From contig JAEVLN010000004.1 of the NCBI GenBank assembly GCA_018350325.1, forward strand, positions 3,472,001 to 3,536,000: DNA of 64,000 nucleotides. Reading direction: 5' to 3'. The notes beneath the pieces were generated by a model. It did no database searches. It was not told the DNA's origin and saw only the letters and a list, made by a program, of their open reading frames with translations. Shown in pieces: positions 24,699-39,250 of this stretch. This DNA is from Globodera rostochiensis. Taxonomy: Eukaryota; Nematoda; Chromadorea; Rhabditida; Heteroderidae. The position numbers and the translations under genes are program-made. Every line of letters starts with the position of its first letter. The stretch's first letter is position 1.

Positions 24699-26770
24699 TC
24701 AAATTGTTTTGTTTATAAAAGCGGAATTTCGTTAGCAAAAGATGGGAGGAAGAGAGCACAGATTGTCCCCCCCCGTGGCAAATTACACTCTAAACGAAAA
24801 GAATGCCTTAGGGCTAACGGGGAATTTCCCCGTCCCCGACGCGTCGGGGGTTTATCAAATAAAATACACAACCCGTGGCCCCAGCCAGCCAGCAGATGTG
24901 CGGAATAGACTTAAGAATGTTCAGATCACGAGCGAGGTGATCACAGAAAGTGCCTCGGGGTAAAAGACGAAAAGCCCGGTGGGTAAAGTCTAAAAGGCTT
25001 GGTTAAGCTCCACTAACCCAAGACCATCCCCGCAAAGGTTCTAACAAATTACCCGAAGCCTTTGGCTAAAAGTCTATGGCATCAAATTAAACCAAAATTG
25101 GGCAGTTCCTGAAGAGTATTGTCGCATCAACTAGCGGGATAAATGCATAAACGGCACGGCACATCGCGGTGGAAGGCATTTTTAATATTCGGATGCTCTG
25201 AGGGCCCGTGCCATAGGCTTTGTGCCCTGAGGGGGTGGATGGGCGGGAAGCGGTGCCCGTGGGCTAAAAACAGTGTCGCCTTTCCGTCGCGGGCGCCGTC
25301 GTTTCTGCTGAGCTGCTGCTGGGAACACAATCTGACCCCCGGGAGCCCCGGCATCGGCGTATCCCAGCCTTAAGGCATTTTGCTTCGGGCACACTTACCC
25401 CCCCTCCCCTAAGGGGCCCCATTTGTTTCCGATGAAAGTGCCGATGCTGAGAGGTACGCTTTCCGTTGGGCAAACATACACAGTTATTTGTCGGCACTCT
25501 CCGGACGGCATAAAAAATGCATGGGGAGGGGGCGGGGATGGAATTGCCTTGACTGCACTTAATTTTAGGTTAATAATTTGAATTTCGCCAATTTTGTTCG
25601 ACTGCAAAAGCTAAAAACGAGGTTTTGCCTGTAGGGATTTAAACGCTTCCATATGCCAATTCGTGGCACTTTTTGTCGTCCAACGGCGGCTAATGTGCCT
25701 CAGCAAAAAAAGTGTTTTTTTTCGGGCACAATGATGATTAATCTGGCGTAGTTTCCCCCCGAGGCGCCTTTGTCCATTTCTACCCCAGAGGGCATCATTC
25801 TCTCTGCTGCCTAAGGGAATTTTGATGGCGGAAATTGGACTGGTGAGAATGGCACAATTGGAAAATTCCGGACGAAATTGGTTCAAAGAGCCATAAAGGG
25901 CTGAAGCGCCCGCTATTTACTGAAATAATGGCAAAATTAAATTGTGCAATAAATTGAAATTAAATTATTTTAAATAAATTGGTCAAAAATGTTTTTTGAA
26001 ATTCCTAAAAATTGTCAAAAAATGAAAAAAACAGTTTCTCTAAACAAACAAAAATTGTAAAAATAATATCTTTAAATATAACTTATAAATTGCAGTTAAA
26101 AGTTTTGTTCATTCTTCTCTCAAGGTTACCATGTTTTGCCAATTTTTGCTTTAAAATATGCAAATTTGACGCCGGAAGGGAAGGGAAGATTAATTTTAGT
26201 GCCAAAGGCATTGAAAGGGAAATTTATTAAACAATTTTTAAGACAAAAAATATATTAAAAATTTTAAATTTTTAACTTTTTGAACACCTAAATCGGTTTT
26301 CCTTTAATGAGTTGCCGAGTTCGGGCCCCCGGGGCGACAATTGCACGGCTCGGTCCCTAAAGTTAACGACCGCCCCCGCCCTCTCTTGGAATGCCGACTC
26401 ACCGCCGTCCTTTTCGGCCTCTTTCATCGGCACGCTTTGCGCCTCTCCGCGTGCCGTCCATCGCAATTCATTAATTCTTCGAAGGATCGCAATTAAAGTA
26501 AATCTTCCGCCAAACTCTGATGGCTTTTGTGAAGTTTGACCTTTCTCGCGCGCGCGTCCATTGAATCTTTTAACCGGTTTAGTGAGGCGCTTAGCCGATG
26601 AGCGATTGGATCGGATAAATATTCAAATTTTGCGCAATTTTAAGGAATTTCCGATGATCAAATTCCGGTTTTCGAGCACTGTCCTCGGAAGGCGAAATTT
26701 TGGGCGAAAAATTTGCGTATAAATTCATCGGCAGCCTCCGAAGCATTTACTTTCAATTCCATCAAATAAA
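24699..26770. other. Intergenic, no gene supported
   Basis: About 2 kb with short open frames on both strands but no recognisable family or convincing splice chain. It contains a pair of adjacent short inverted repeats at 24818-24849, including a perfect 16-bp palindrome CCCCGACGCGTCGGGG, and AT-rich stretches at 25920-26280. Confidence 0.45.
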
Positions 26771-28766
26771 ATGCATTTTCTCCCAAAAGCATCAGAAAAA
26801 ATGGCAACGGACGACGCTTTCCGATTGGCTGATCAGCGATCCGACAATGCCAACAGTGACGGAGGCGATCAGAAGAAAATAGAGTTGGCTTTTGGACAAA
26901 ACTTTTTTTATTTTTTATTTGAGGGTTATTCGTAAATTTTTATGGAATTTGAATTTTCCTCGTCAGTCAAGCCCGCCAACTGGCCGTTCTCTGCGTGGCG
27001 TTCTGCACCTTCTCCATGCTGTCCGCTTGTCTCGCAGTGCCCGCATTGCTGACCGCCTCGCTGTCGTTGCAGTCCGAACTGCAACTCGAAGCCGACTTCT
27101 GCCATGTGCGCCTGCGCGATGTTTGGTCTCAAATTGCCACATTTGGTGACGATGTGTGGAGAAGAGGGGACGAGGCGGCTGAGGAAATGGCGCACACGCG
27201 AGGAAAAAGAGCTCCTAAGGACGGGGTCAGCGCCCAAATTTAAAAATGAAATTTCCGCGCAACTTTCACAAAAATCATTAGGCTTGGCTGTTCGGCCGCT
27301 TCATCTCTGACGTGCCGACAACGTCGTTGACCACGCGCCCTCGGGCGCATGCCGCGCCGCTGGCGGAACCGCAGGCGCCCATTCCAAGCGGTGGCGAATT
27401 TGCCTCGGGCACTTCGGCTGGAGGGTACGGCGGCTACGGCGCAACGGGACCGGCGCGAGCAGAGGTGGAAAACGGTGGTGAGGCTGGACAGGCGGCGCCG
27501 CCAAAGGCGGACGTTTACGGCATGGAAATTTCGGTTCGGGAATCGGACAGATCATTAAACCTGATCATTATCTTTTAGAAAAACAAATTTTAGGGTAAAC
27601 CGCCACCTCCGTCCACGGCATTGGCCCAAGGCAACACTTTTTCGGCCGGCTCAAATGCCTACGTGACCAAGCCAATTTCGGCTGCCTTGCCTCCATCAAT
27701 AAAGCCCACGCCCGCGTCCGATCAGACCGCGTTTTGTTGTTGTTGTCAGGGGTCGCCGGGGGCACCGGGCGATGCCGGCGACGACGGTAGGGAATGCCAT
27801 TTCTGAGTTCGACTTTTTGGATTCTTTGGATTAAAAAAAGTTATTGGGTTGTTGGACTTTCTGTTTTTTATACAAAATCGGCATAAAATTGCCAATTTAT
27901 TTTGGATAGTCTCTCTAATGTAGTGATTTAAGGCGAAGTCGGAAAGGATGGATTGCCTGGAAGCTCTGGGCAAGAAGGCCGGTCGGGAGAGGTTCAATAA
28001 ACTTTCACAATAAAAATTTCGATTTTTTCGAGGTCATTGCGCACGACGTGCCAGTGAAGGAGCCGTGTGTAATATGCCCGCAGGGGTTGGCAGGTCCGGC
28101 GGGCCCTCAGGGGCCAAGAGGACCGCCTGGCCCAAGGGGTGCCAACGGAAACAGCGGAGTCGATGGTCGAGAGAATTTTGCGAATTTCCATTTACAAATT
28201 CTTTTTGCAGGCAAACGGGGTGACCCTGGCATGGAGGGATCGCCAGGTCCAATCGGAAACATCGGCCCAGTGGGCCCCCAGGGTAAATTCCCCCCGAAAG
28301 ATTCCGAAATAAATACGCTTTCTGCCGTGTCCAATTGCAGGTCCGCCTGGAATTCCTGGCCGTCAGTTTATTACGGAGGGGCCTCGGGGCCCGCTGGGCA
28401 AGCCGGGCCCCGAGGGCCCAAAGGGAATGCCGGGTTGCCAGGGGGTGCCCGGCGTCACCATCCAGGGAGCCAACGGGGCGCAGGGCGACCCGGGAAGGTT
28501 CGTTCGGAGTTTCTGAAATTCAGAAATCTCCCCGAAAAACGTTTTCACTTTAGGCCAGGCAAAGATGGCCGACGGGGACAGCAGGTAAACAACTTTAAAT
28601 ACTTTTTTGAACAGAATGGCATTTGTAATACAAAAAATTAATTATAATTTAAAAACAAAAAAAAATAAATTTAACCCCAAAGGGCGCGAATGGCACTCCG
28701 GGCTTCAAGGGGACTGCGGGCGACTGTTTCCACTGTCCAACGCCACGGACGCCCCCGGGCTATTAG
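26771..28766 (+). CDS. Cuticle collagen
   Basis: Two in-frame ATGs (26771 and 26801) precede a short charged first exon ending about 26883. The next exon (about 26968-27238) has [20 protein letters not shown], a membrane/signal-anchor segment, then [21 protein letters not shown], the nematode cuticle collagen N-terminal domain, and HTRGKRAP, a furin-like RXKR cleavage site. Small exons then encode a Gly/Ala/Pro-rich linker, [17 protein letters not shown], and interrupted Gly-X-Y blocks ([45 protein letters not shown]), flanked by cysteines (EPCVICPQ, and [13 protein letters not shown] at the end). Stop is at 28766. Such collagens are secreted, processed and cross-linked into the cuticle. Exon boundaries are inferred, and introns interrupt the Gly-X-Y blocks. 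Confidence 0.9.
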
Positions 28767-29453
28767 TGAAGACGAAAATGGACAAAATTTCTTTCTTTTT
28801 TTGTTATTTTCTTACAGTCGCCTCATTCGTTTATAATAAAAAAGAAAGAAGAATAAATTATTTGCCTTAATCGACGAACGGACCGAAGCGGGTAATTAAG
28901 TTGTTCGGGAGGAAAGATATTTGAATTGGCGGAAGGTTTATCATTTCCCGCCAATTAATTGACCAATTGACCGCCCATAAAATGGCGTCCCTTTCCCCCA
29001 TCATCGCTCACTTCATTCCTTTCACATTATTTGTTTGCCCACAACTTGACCCATCATTTCCTCTCCGAATAAATATTCCTTTCCAATTCGGACTTTGGGT
29101 CGTAACATAAGTCTTTCCCTTTTCCATGCCAAGGCTTTTCAACCCCCCCCCCCATCCCTGACTCTTTGAAAATGACCTACCGTGGTTTGCCTATGTGCCA
29201 AAATTAAATCTTAATTACCTGTTAATTTTCCTAAATTAATTATTAATATGGATTTTGTCCGGCAATTTAAATTTACAATTTTTATAATTAAAAGTGTATT
29301 TAAAACATGAATTTTAATTTGCTGGGACGTTAATGGCCGGGACGGAACCGTCGCCTCGAAATTTAAATACATTACGCCAATTTAACCGCTCTAGCACTTT
29401 ATAAAAAAAATTGTTCAGTTTTTAGTTTAGCGAATTCGACTTCCATTGTTTAA
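28767..29453. other. Intergenic between collagen and CAPG-2 genes
   Basis: AT-rich with a C run near 29143. No open frame or RNA gene recognised. It presumably holds the collagen 3' UTR and the CAPG-2 promoter. Confidence 0.45.
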
Positions 29454-32400
29454 ATGCAACAAAAAAACGTTATGAAGGATCGGCAACAAGCAAAATTGAA
29501 CGGCGGAGGGGCTTCAAATGGAGTTGATGAGTCAGGGTTTCTTTCTGGCAAAGTTGGATGCTCCGAATTTTGGGAGGCGGTTAAGAAAACGGTGGTGACC
29601 AATTCGCCCGATAGGTATGTTGGAGGACAACCTTTTGAAATTTACATTTTTAAATTCAGCAAAATTTGCATGAGATGGGGACGCACCATTTTGCGCGCTT
29701 GGAAGAATGTGGCTAAAGTGTGCCCGGATGATCGGGGCGAGGCGAGACGTTTAGCGATCGAAAGCGAAATTATGGAGGACCTTTTCTACATGGCGGTGTT
29801 AACTGCTCGGCCGTTCTCTCAACGATTTACTTGGGTTGTGCAAATTTATATTAGGGAAATTAAATATTTAATGCAAGAGTTTGGTACTTTTTGGTATCGG
29901 TATGGGGGGGGGGTCTCAAATTCAAATTAAAAAATGCAAAAAAACGCGCTGATTTTTTAGATTTCTGAAGCCTTTCTGGAGGAGCAGAAGCCAACGAAAC
30001 GACTGAAAGCAATGCTTTTCAGGTGCACAATGCCAGTGCTTTGGCGCAATTTGGAGGTTTTGAACAAAAATAAATTTGGCCATTTCGAATTTTTCAGGTG
30101 CCAAATGAAGATGTTCGTTTTGCGGCCTCGGCACTTTTACTGAAATTCTTCCCGTTAATTTCTGACGATGAATTTGTGCGTTTTTTAATTCTTTTTTCAA
30201 TATTTCCCTCCTTTTCGAACAGATCCGGGAGGAATACGTCGTCCGTCAGCAAAATGCAATGGAAGCGTTGCTAATGGACGATTGTGTGCCGATTCGCGTG
30301 ATGGCCGTCAAAAAATTGCCGGAGCATCTGAGCGCCCATTGGGAAATGTTCCCCCGAGAGCTGATCAAATTACTGCTAGAGAAAGTTGGGATGGCTTATG
30401 ACTTGACCCCCCCCCCCCCCCCCCCCCACTTTCCGGCTGCAGTCCCTATTAACCGAATATTTTTATTGGAGGGCGAAGATGTATTTCGACTCAATCTTAT
30501 AGGCTTTCCTGCAGTTGACTTTTCTTTTTGATTGGACTCATTAACATTAAAAGTGCCTTAGTTGGTCGATCAACTGTCGCTTGACTCGGTGTCCGAAGTG
30601 CGTGCGGCTGTTTACGAAGGCTTTGAGCATTTGCTGCCATGTCCGGCCGCACTGAACTCTACCCAACGATCGCTCGAAATCCTTGCCAAACGGGGCGCCA
30701 ATGATCGAGCAGAGCGCGTCCGATTGGCCGCCTTCAAAATGCTTAACAAACTGAACGGGCATCGATACATTAAGGTTTTTGGCGTTCATCCGGGGACTTT
30801 TTTATAAATCCCCAAAAAGACTATTTTTTGGCGTTAAATTCAAAAAATTTCTGCCACCTTCGGCAATGCCGCCGGCCTTTAAAGTCTAATGATTGCTTAA
30901 CTTTTTCAGTTGACCGACCTGATCTCGTTGTCGGACTGCTTTTTGCGCCTCGACTATGAGCCATCGGCACATATTCAGGCACAAATTGTGCGCTGTCTCT
31001 TCTTCCCGCTGTGCTCCCGGATGGTGAAGGGCATCGACTTGTTGGAGCGGTTCAAACGCATTTATTTCATGTGCAAACATTCGCGACTCGCCTCACTTCA
31101 CTTCCATCGGCTGGTTTACTCACTCGGACTGATGCCCATCAACGAGGCCGGCAAGTGCACAATTTAAGTTAGAGTTGGGTACAGAATTTTTTGGCTTTTT
31201 AATCTTGAGAATTTGTGGGTTAGCATTTCAATACCTAAGAAGATATGCCACTCCGAACAAATGTACACTTTTTACAATATTTGAATTTTGCTAATTCAGT
31301 CCAGCATATCCGGAGTTTGGTGATCGGTGTCCGAAAGGCATTGCGCCAATGCCGGGGGGTTGAGCACGGTGCAGATGACACGACGGACGGCACATTGATG
31401 AACATTACTGGGGCATCAACTTTTCTGGCAGATCAACTGGACGGTGAAACGGGTAATTTAATTTTTGAAATTGTTTTACCCACTTTTTTTTTGTCACTGT
31501 GAATTTGAACTTTCCGAGACAAATTTTTCCATTTCAGAAGAAAAAATGTTAATTCTGAAGCATGTGCTCGACTCGGCCATTATTCTGTGGGTCATCATCC
31601 ATCCCGACATGTTCAACACCCAATACGCCATGGAGAATGGTGAACTTACCAGACTCATGGTCGGCGTTCTACAGGAGCTCGATAATTTTTCGGTGTTTCT
31701 TTTTTGTTTCTTTTTTTGTTTCGGGCGCTCCTATTAAATCCATCACCAAAATATTTTGTTACCAGAACACTCCGTTGATGGACTCTGCTCTGACGATTGC
31801 CAGCAATTTGCCCAAGGATAAGATCGGCCGTCTGTTCGGCCGCATCCGTGCCAAGTTGGAGACAGAGCAGACGGACCACGTGTACTTTTCTCACTTTGTG
31901 GAGGCGTTCGCCGCCTGGGACATGAACAAGCTGATAAGCATCATCGAGCAGGCGCTGCGACGGCTGCGCAACGCGGTGGTGGCAGTGTGTGACCCTGACT
32001 GTTCAACGCCACGACGCCGACGAGTAACAAACTCAAATGAATGTGAATATTTCTGTTGACATTTCATTCGGAGTTGGAATTTTCTTTTGAGATAAGGAAG
32101 AAGAGTTTCTATAAAGATTTTTGAATTTTTAGCTTTGCCCTCATCCGTCCTCAAAGGCCGTGCCACTGAGTCGCCGCGTGCTAAGCGCGCTCGCTTTGGA
32201 GAAGGACTCGTGGATTTGCGCCGTCCGTTGGAACTGATCCAAATGTTGTTGGCTAGCCCACAGACCTGCACATGTCTGAAGAACAATTTTGGCATTCATT
32301 TGGAGGGCTTCTTCGAATTGTTGTGCGTCATTCGTTATAAATTTGGCGAATTGTTGGTGACCAACGGATGGGAAGCAAAATTCGATGCGCGAACATTGAT

Positions 32401-33193
32401 GAGCGCCTATGAAACGTTCAACATTGTGGCACTAATCACAAAGAAAATTGAGGTTTGCATTTTTGGATAATTTTGAAATAAATCAAATTGTTGACAACTT
32501 TCTCAATTTTGTATTCAGCAACCCCGTCGCAACAGTCAAGGCGAAGAAATTGGCGTAAATGAGGCGGAGCGCGATTTGTCGCTTACGGATCGAATATTGT
32601 ACAACGAGTTGAAGTGGTTTGCAATTGTTTTGCATCAACGGACTCCGTCCTTTCCAATCATTCAGGTAATGTAATTGATCCATTTCAGTTCATAGAGAGA
32701 GGAGTCCTTAAATCTTTTGCTTTTTTAAAAGATGTTTCTTCGTTGCGTGAGTCTGCATCTTTGCGCGTCTCAGCTGAGCGTTATGGTGCTCAATGAGACG
32801 GCCAACATGCTCAACGAACTTCGGCATCGGTTGGACACTTTATACGATGCGCGTCCGATGATTTTGGCACTAAGAAAATGTGTGAACCATTTGGAAGAAG
32901 CGTTGGAGGTCGGCCCGTTATGTTTTTAATCCCTTTTTGCTCTAATTTTATTTCGGGGGGGGGGGGGCTTACAACAAATTAATCGTTTTCATTATGCCCA
33001 TTTTTGTCATGTGCCCTTTTAATACCAATTAATTTTAAAGGGTTGTGAAGAACGCGATGAGGTGGAGAGGATAATGGAGCAAAAGACCAGGCCAATGAAG
33101 GAATATTTTGAGGCGGAAGAGCGAGGCGATACGACTGACCCGGCAGAAGCAGAAAACGAAGATTACCAAGAAATTGATGATGGCGAATTGTGA
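29454..33193 (+). CDS. NCAPG2: Condensin-2 complex subunit G2 (CAPG-2/NCAPG2)
   Basis: Start MQQKNVMKDRQQAKLNGGGA at 29454. The spliced product is a helical HEAT-repeat protein: VPNEDVRFAASALLLKFFPL, NAMEALLMDDCVPIRVMAVK, HWEMFPRELIKLLLEK, SLDSVSEVRAAVYEGFEHLL, ANDRAERVRLAAFKMLNKLN, LTDLISLSDCFLRLDYEP and SRMVKGIDLLERFKRIYFM. These follow the order of animal NCAPG2 (ILGVCKI.., WEMMP..L..LL, ADVRCSVF, SEKVRVAF.DMLLK). A later exon has LILKHVLDSAIILWVIIHPD and LMDSALTIASNLPKDKIGRL. The C-terminus is acidic and stops at 33193. Condensin II compacts mitotic chromosomes in the nucleus. A C run (about 30408-30428) lies in one intron and a G run (about 32956-32968) in another. Assignment rests on repeat order and motif similarity recalled from memory, so some exons may be missing. 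Confidence 0.83.
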
Positions 33194-33793
33194 ACACGAA
33201 TCGATAATTAATTCCATCGACAGATACAAACCCAGATAACATTTGAATTTATTTTGACATTTTATTTTCTGTAACAATAATTACCTCGAAATGAAAGTCT
33301 GTACCCGTACCTGTACAAAAGTAGAGCCAGTAAATAGACAGGTACAGGACAATACACGTTAAAACTGTGTCTACGGTGATGTACCTGTTTTTTGCCATAA
33401 TTTTTTAAGGCCAAAGGCTTAATTTTTGAGAAAATGACGAATTGATCTAAAATTGGGAATAAAGCTCTAGAAGCCTATTTTTTTAACTTTTTGGTGATTT
33501 TAAATATTTAATTATTTTTGCTCTATTTTGAAGATTTAAGATTTTTTTGCACGATTACTTTTAAAATGTTTGGCGTTTTGTCTCCGCAAATTTTTGAAAA
33601 TTTGTACGTTTTTTCCTAGTGCATGAAGTACATAAATTTAATGTTTTTAAAAACTCGGGACGAATTACGATTAAAGACATGTTTCGTATGTAAGAAGAAA
33701 GAAATCGCAACTTTTTTCTTAAATTTACTATAATTGTCAGACCCACGCAGACGCAGGTTAATTTCCTTTTGAGCGCCCCCACGAAAGTGTTAA
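33194..33793. other. Intergenic between CAPG-2 and SUCLG1
   Basis: 600 AT-rich bases. The pair acctgtac (33310) and ggtacagg (33341) can form a short hairpin. No gene seen. Confidence 0.4.
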
Positions 33794-35521
<1,728 letters not shown>

Positions 35522-37596
35522 ATCACCCAAACGGATGCTCTCTCTCTCACTCATTGCGCCTTCAGCTTTATCCCTCTGATAATTTTAGCTCCCAAAAAAA
35601 TGCAAAAAATTTTGAAAATAATTTGTGCCAGTTTTGTGCTTTGTTTCTTTGATTGTCCCTTTCCATTGCTTTATTTTGTTCGCACCGCCAGCGGCACAAT
35701 ATCGGCAGAATTGGCACTTCTCAGAGTAAATCCGTCGGATATTTGCAATTTTGGACCGATAGACTCAAAAAGATCGTCAAAATGATTTTTGTTATCGCTT
35801 GGGGAGGGGGTTGAGAACTCACAAATTAGAAGACATTTAGTTTAAAATTTTATTTTACAAAATCCCTTAAAACTTTTATCGCTTTTACTTTTAACGTCCA
35901 TGTTTTGTTAATGTTGCTTTGCTGTGCCTCCTTTTCCCCCCCCTTTTTTTTGTCTTAAATTAATCAAATTAAAAGTCGAAATGTTTAAATATCTTTAAAA
36001 AATTGAGAGGCCCTTTTATTTCGTTTTACTTTTGCTTTAAATATTTTGTGTGTCCGTTTCCGCAATTTTCAGCTGGCGCAATTGGACGGGGCGCCGAATC
36101 GCTGTCGGCCGCAATTTGAGCAAAAAGATTATAATTTTGGACGAATTTTTGGAGATTTATTTCAGGCCCATAGCCAGAAAATTTTCGGGGAGAGGGGGGT
36201 GGCTGTTGGGCGAAAAAGTTTCTTTAAGGACATTCAAAATACAATGCTTTTTTTGAGAATTTTGCTTAACTTCTGGGGGAGGGGGTCCGCCGCCGAGTAA
36301 ATTTTGTTTTTGAAGGTTATTGGTCTAAAAATGGGCCCCGGGGGCATGCCACCCTGGCTAAGGGCCTGATTTTTTTGTTAGTGAGTGATTTGACTTGCGG
36401 TTATGTTCAAAGTGATTTTATTGGTTTTATTTCAAAAGAGAAATATTTAATTTCTTCAAACACCAGTGATTAACTTTCATTTTGTCCCCAATTTGTAAGT
36501 GTCTCCAATTTTATGTTCCCAATTAATACTTTTTTTATCTCCGACGGTCAAATTCCCTTTTTTGCTTCGGTACTTTTGCCTCGTCGTCAACCCCCGCATT
36601 TTTTCTTTACCTCAAAGGCCAAAAGTAGTGCCATTTGAGCATTAAAAGTGGCCAAGTCCGTAGGGATATAAAAAGATTTTTGAATGAGGCCCAATTATTC
36701 ATTTGCCTTTTGGGGTTTAATTTTCTCAGAAACAGTCAAAAAGTGACGCCCATTTCAGCTGCGTGCCAATCAATTGAGTAAAGAAAGGCTTTTTGCCATA
36801 TGAAAATTGTTTAATAATTGATTTTGAGCCAAAAAACGGAAAAGAATTGTGCTTTTTTTGGCGAGGATTTTGGCCATTTTTGTGATAATCTCGGAATTTA
36901 CGCTGATTTTTGGCCGATGTTGACATATTTTTGGATGGAAAGTCACGCCATTTTGTTTCCTTAACGGATGGTTGGGTATGCCGTGGAAGTGATGTTGTGT
37001 TTGGCGGCAAATTTCGCCAACAATGGCAATGGCCAATTTGCGATGGTCCAAAAAATTGTCCGACGATCTTTGTGAGGCGTTCTTTTAAATGGAAAGAAAT
37101 GCAACGAAAATGGGCTTTTTTCTTATGTTTGTGTTGACTGACTGAGCCCCCCCCCCCTTTTGGATGGTACGGTCCCCGTCTCATTGTGAAAATGTCCGGG
37201 CGATAATCCCTCTCCAAATAAAAATGGAACAATTTTGGGTAAAGTGTTCTTGATTAACAAATTCTGTTCAGGCGGGGGGGGGGGAGGAGTGATCGGACTG
37301 ACCCTTTTTTGTACTTGGCACACGGATCACTCTGTTCCGCTGTTTTGTATCAGACAATGATCAGATCGGTTGGACTTGCCTCTAACACTTGGATAGCATA
37401 ATGATCTGTTCGCACACGACGAAGGTCATAATCGATCGGATCGTGTGTATAAGCACTGTCAAAGATTGTTGGATTTTATTAAATCAAATGGTCGCATTTA
37501 TTTGAATTTTCTGAACAGTTTACATATGAGGGAAATGGATGGTCACAGAACAGACAGTGATCAAAGATCGATCAAAAGTGATTTCGATCGGTCGGT
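35522..37596. other. Intergenic, no gene supported
   Basis: About 2 kb, AT-rich with C and G runs near 37145 and 37275, a MITE-like element at 36162-36369, and a GATC-dense stretch at 37325-37590 leading into the 3' end of the next gene. Open frames here show no family signal. Confidence 0.45.
36162..36369. mobile_element. MITE-like element with short terminal inverted repeats
   Basis: TCAGGCCCATAGCCAG at 36162-36177 is inverted at 36354-36369 (TCAGGCCCTTAGCCAG when reverse-complemented), 15 of 16 matching. Next to both ends are G-rich stretches. The flanking duplication is not convincing. It looks like the ends of a non-autonomous DNA transposon of 208 bp. Confidence 0.6.
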
Positions 37597-38318
37597 TCAG
37601 AAGAATGGGACAAAATTGCGCAGTCCGTAGCCCTCCAGCTCGTACTTTTTGGCCCGGCTCTGCTGGGAGGGGTCGAACAACGACTTGTAGATGCCTGTGA
37701 ATGGTTTACATGTTTTAGTTAGGGCTGAGAAGTAATTTAATTACTAAAAATAAAATATTATACATAAATCCAACATAAAAATTCAAAAACTGACGACTCA
37801 GATGCAAATTGTCCGGATTCTGCGCAAACGGCACTCTGACGACCAGCCGACGCTTCTGCTTGGTGTCGCCAGATACTGCTGGTACCGGCATCGTGCCGTC
37901 CTCCTCCTTCGCCTCATCATCATCAGCGCGTTGTTCAGCAACGGCGGACGGTGTTAGTGCGCGGAACGGACTGAAGCTGGGCGCCAACCCGGTGGCCGAC
38001 CTCCACAGCGGCGGGTTCAAATGCAGCAGCTGCTGCTGTTGCTGCTCGTTCAGCAAGTCCGCCATGGAAATAAACATTCTGCAAAAATTATGGCAATTTG
38101 AGGAAAAAAAATCTTTCGAAAGTTTATGCATTAAGCGCGCCACTAACTTCATTAGCCGGAGAATTCGCAAATATTGGCACAAAAAGTTGTTTTTTAATAA
38201 CGCCTTTTTTTTTTGGTTTTTCTCACCTCGCGTTGGACAAAGCGACCAGCGTCAACATCAGAAGAGTTACGGTCGGCACGGTGGACCTGCACGGGTTGAA
38301 CAGCTCCAACTTTGGCAT
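37597..38318 (-). CDS. Short secreted protein, possible neuropeptide-like precursor
   Basis: Three exons join cleanly. Exon 1 (from 38318) encodes MPKLELFNPCRSTVPTVTLL, then MLTLVALSNAR, a signal peptide. Exon 2 begins MFISMADLLNEQQQQQLLH and ends HLSR. Exon 3 begins IYKSLFDPSQQSRAKKYELE and ends GYGLRNFVPFF, stop at 37597. Total is about 160 residues with no cysteine outside the signal region. A KQKRR site precedes LVVRVPFAQNPDNLHLSR, and an RAKK site lies near the end, so processing into peptides such as one starting LVVRVPF is possible. No family was recognised. The clean splice phases (1-base and 2-base overhangs reconstructing Arg codons at both joins) support a real gene. Confidence 0.68.
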
Positions 38319-39214
38319 TTTTGGACGGTAAACAATTGGGTGTGGAAAATGGGGCAACCGACTGACTTCTGACTTAATGGAAGCTGACGCTGATAAAAGA
38401 GTTTTTGCGAAAAAAAAGGTGGACGAATGGCTTTATTGGCGGATGGCACGTAATGGGACAACATTTGGTCAAACATTAAATTTGAATTTTTGATGCAAGA
38501 AAAGTCATTTCACTCTCAACAGAAAACGAATGATTTATCAATCGAATAAATGCCAAAGATTCAAAACCCAAAAACTCCGAAATTTTGAACAATGAAGCAA
38601 AATCTTCACTTTTCGCGGCAGGAAATCTGGGATTGCTGGGGGGGGGGGACGCGAGGGGCGTGGCCCAAAATGAAAAGGGAGTCATTTTGCAGAAATCCCC
38701 TCGGGGGACGAGGTGGGGAAGGGAAGCTTGGACATTTGGAGCCCGGACATTGGGAAATGGACCGAAAATTGTGGACAAATGCGGAAGAGCGAATTGCATG
38801 GAATGAATTAGCAGAATTTAAAGTCGTTATTCGAAAATTTCCGTTTTTGGGGCAATTTCTGATTTTTGAGTGTCAATAATTCAAAATTCGGTCATTTTTT
38901 TGCCAAATTTAGGGGTTCAAAGGTTTGAATTTGCTGCATAATCTTTTGACCTCCCAAATCAGCGTTAAATGAAACGGAAATGTCGTCACTAAAAGCAAAA
39001 ACAATGCCAAAAGGACATTAAGCAGCAAAAAATATGTGGGCAATATCCAATTGCCTAATCGCCCTCGAGGCGATGTGACCTCAGAAATTCAAATTACTTT
39101 GTTTCTCTTCAGGCAAATGGTGCAAACCCCCGAGGGCAAAATGGAAATGGCCTAATGGCGTGGGACGAAAACACAAGCAAAGAAAGCTTGACGAGATGTT
39201 TTCGACTTAATAAA

Positions 39215-39250
<36 letters not shown>

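Noticed and set aside
24742..24963. 73-codon + open frame
   Set aside because: It crosses two GC hairpins, matches no family and lacks a splice context.
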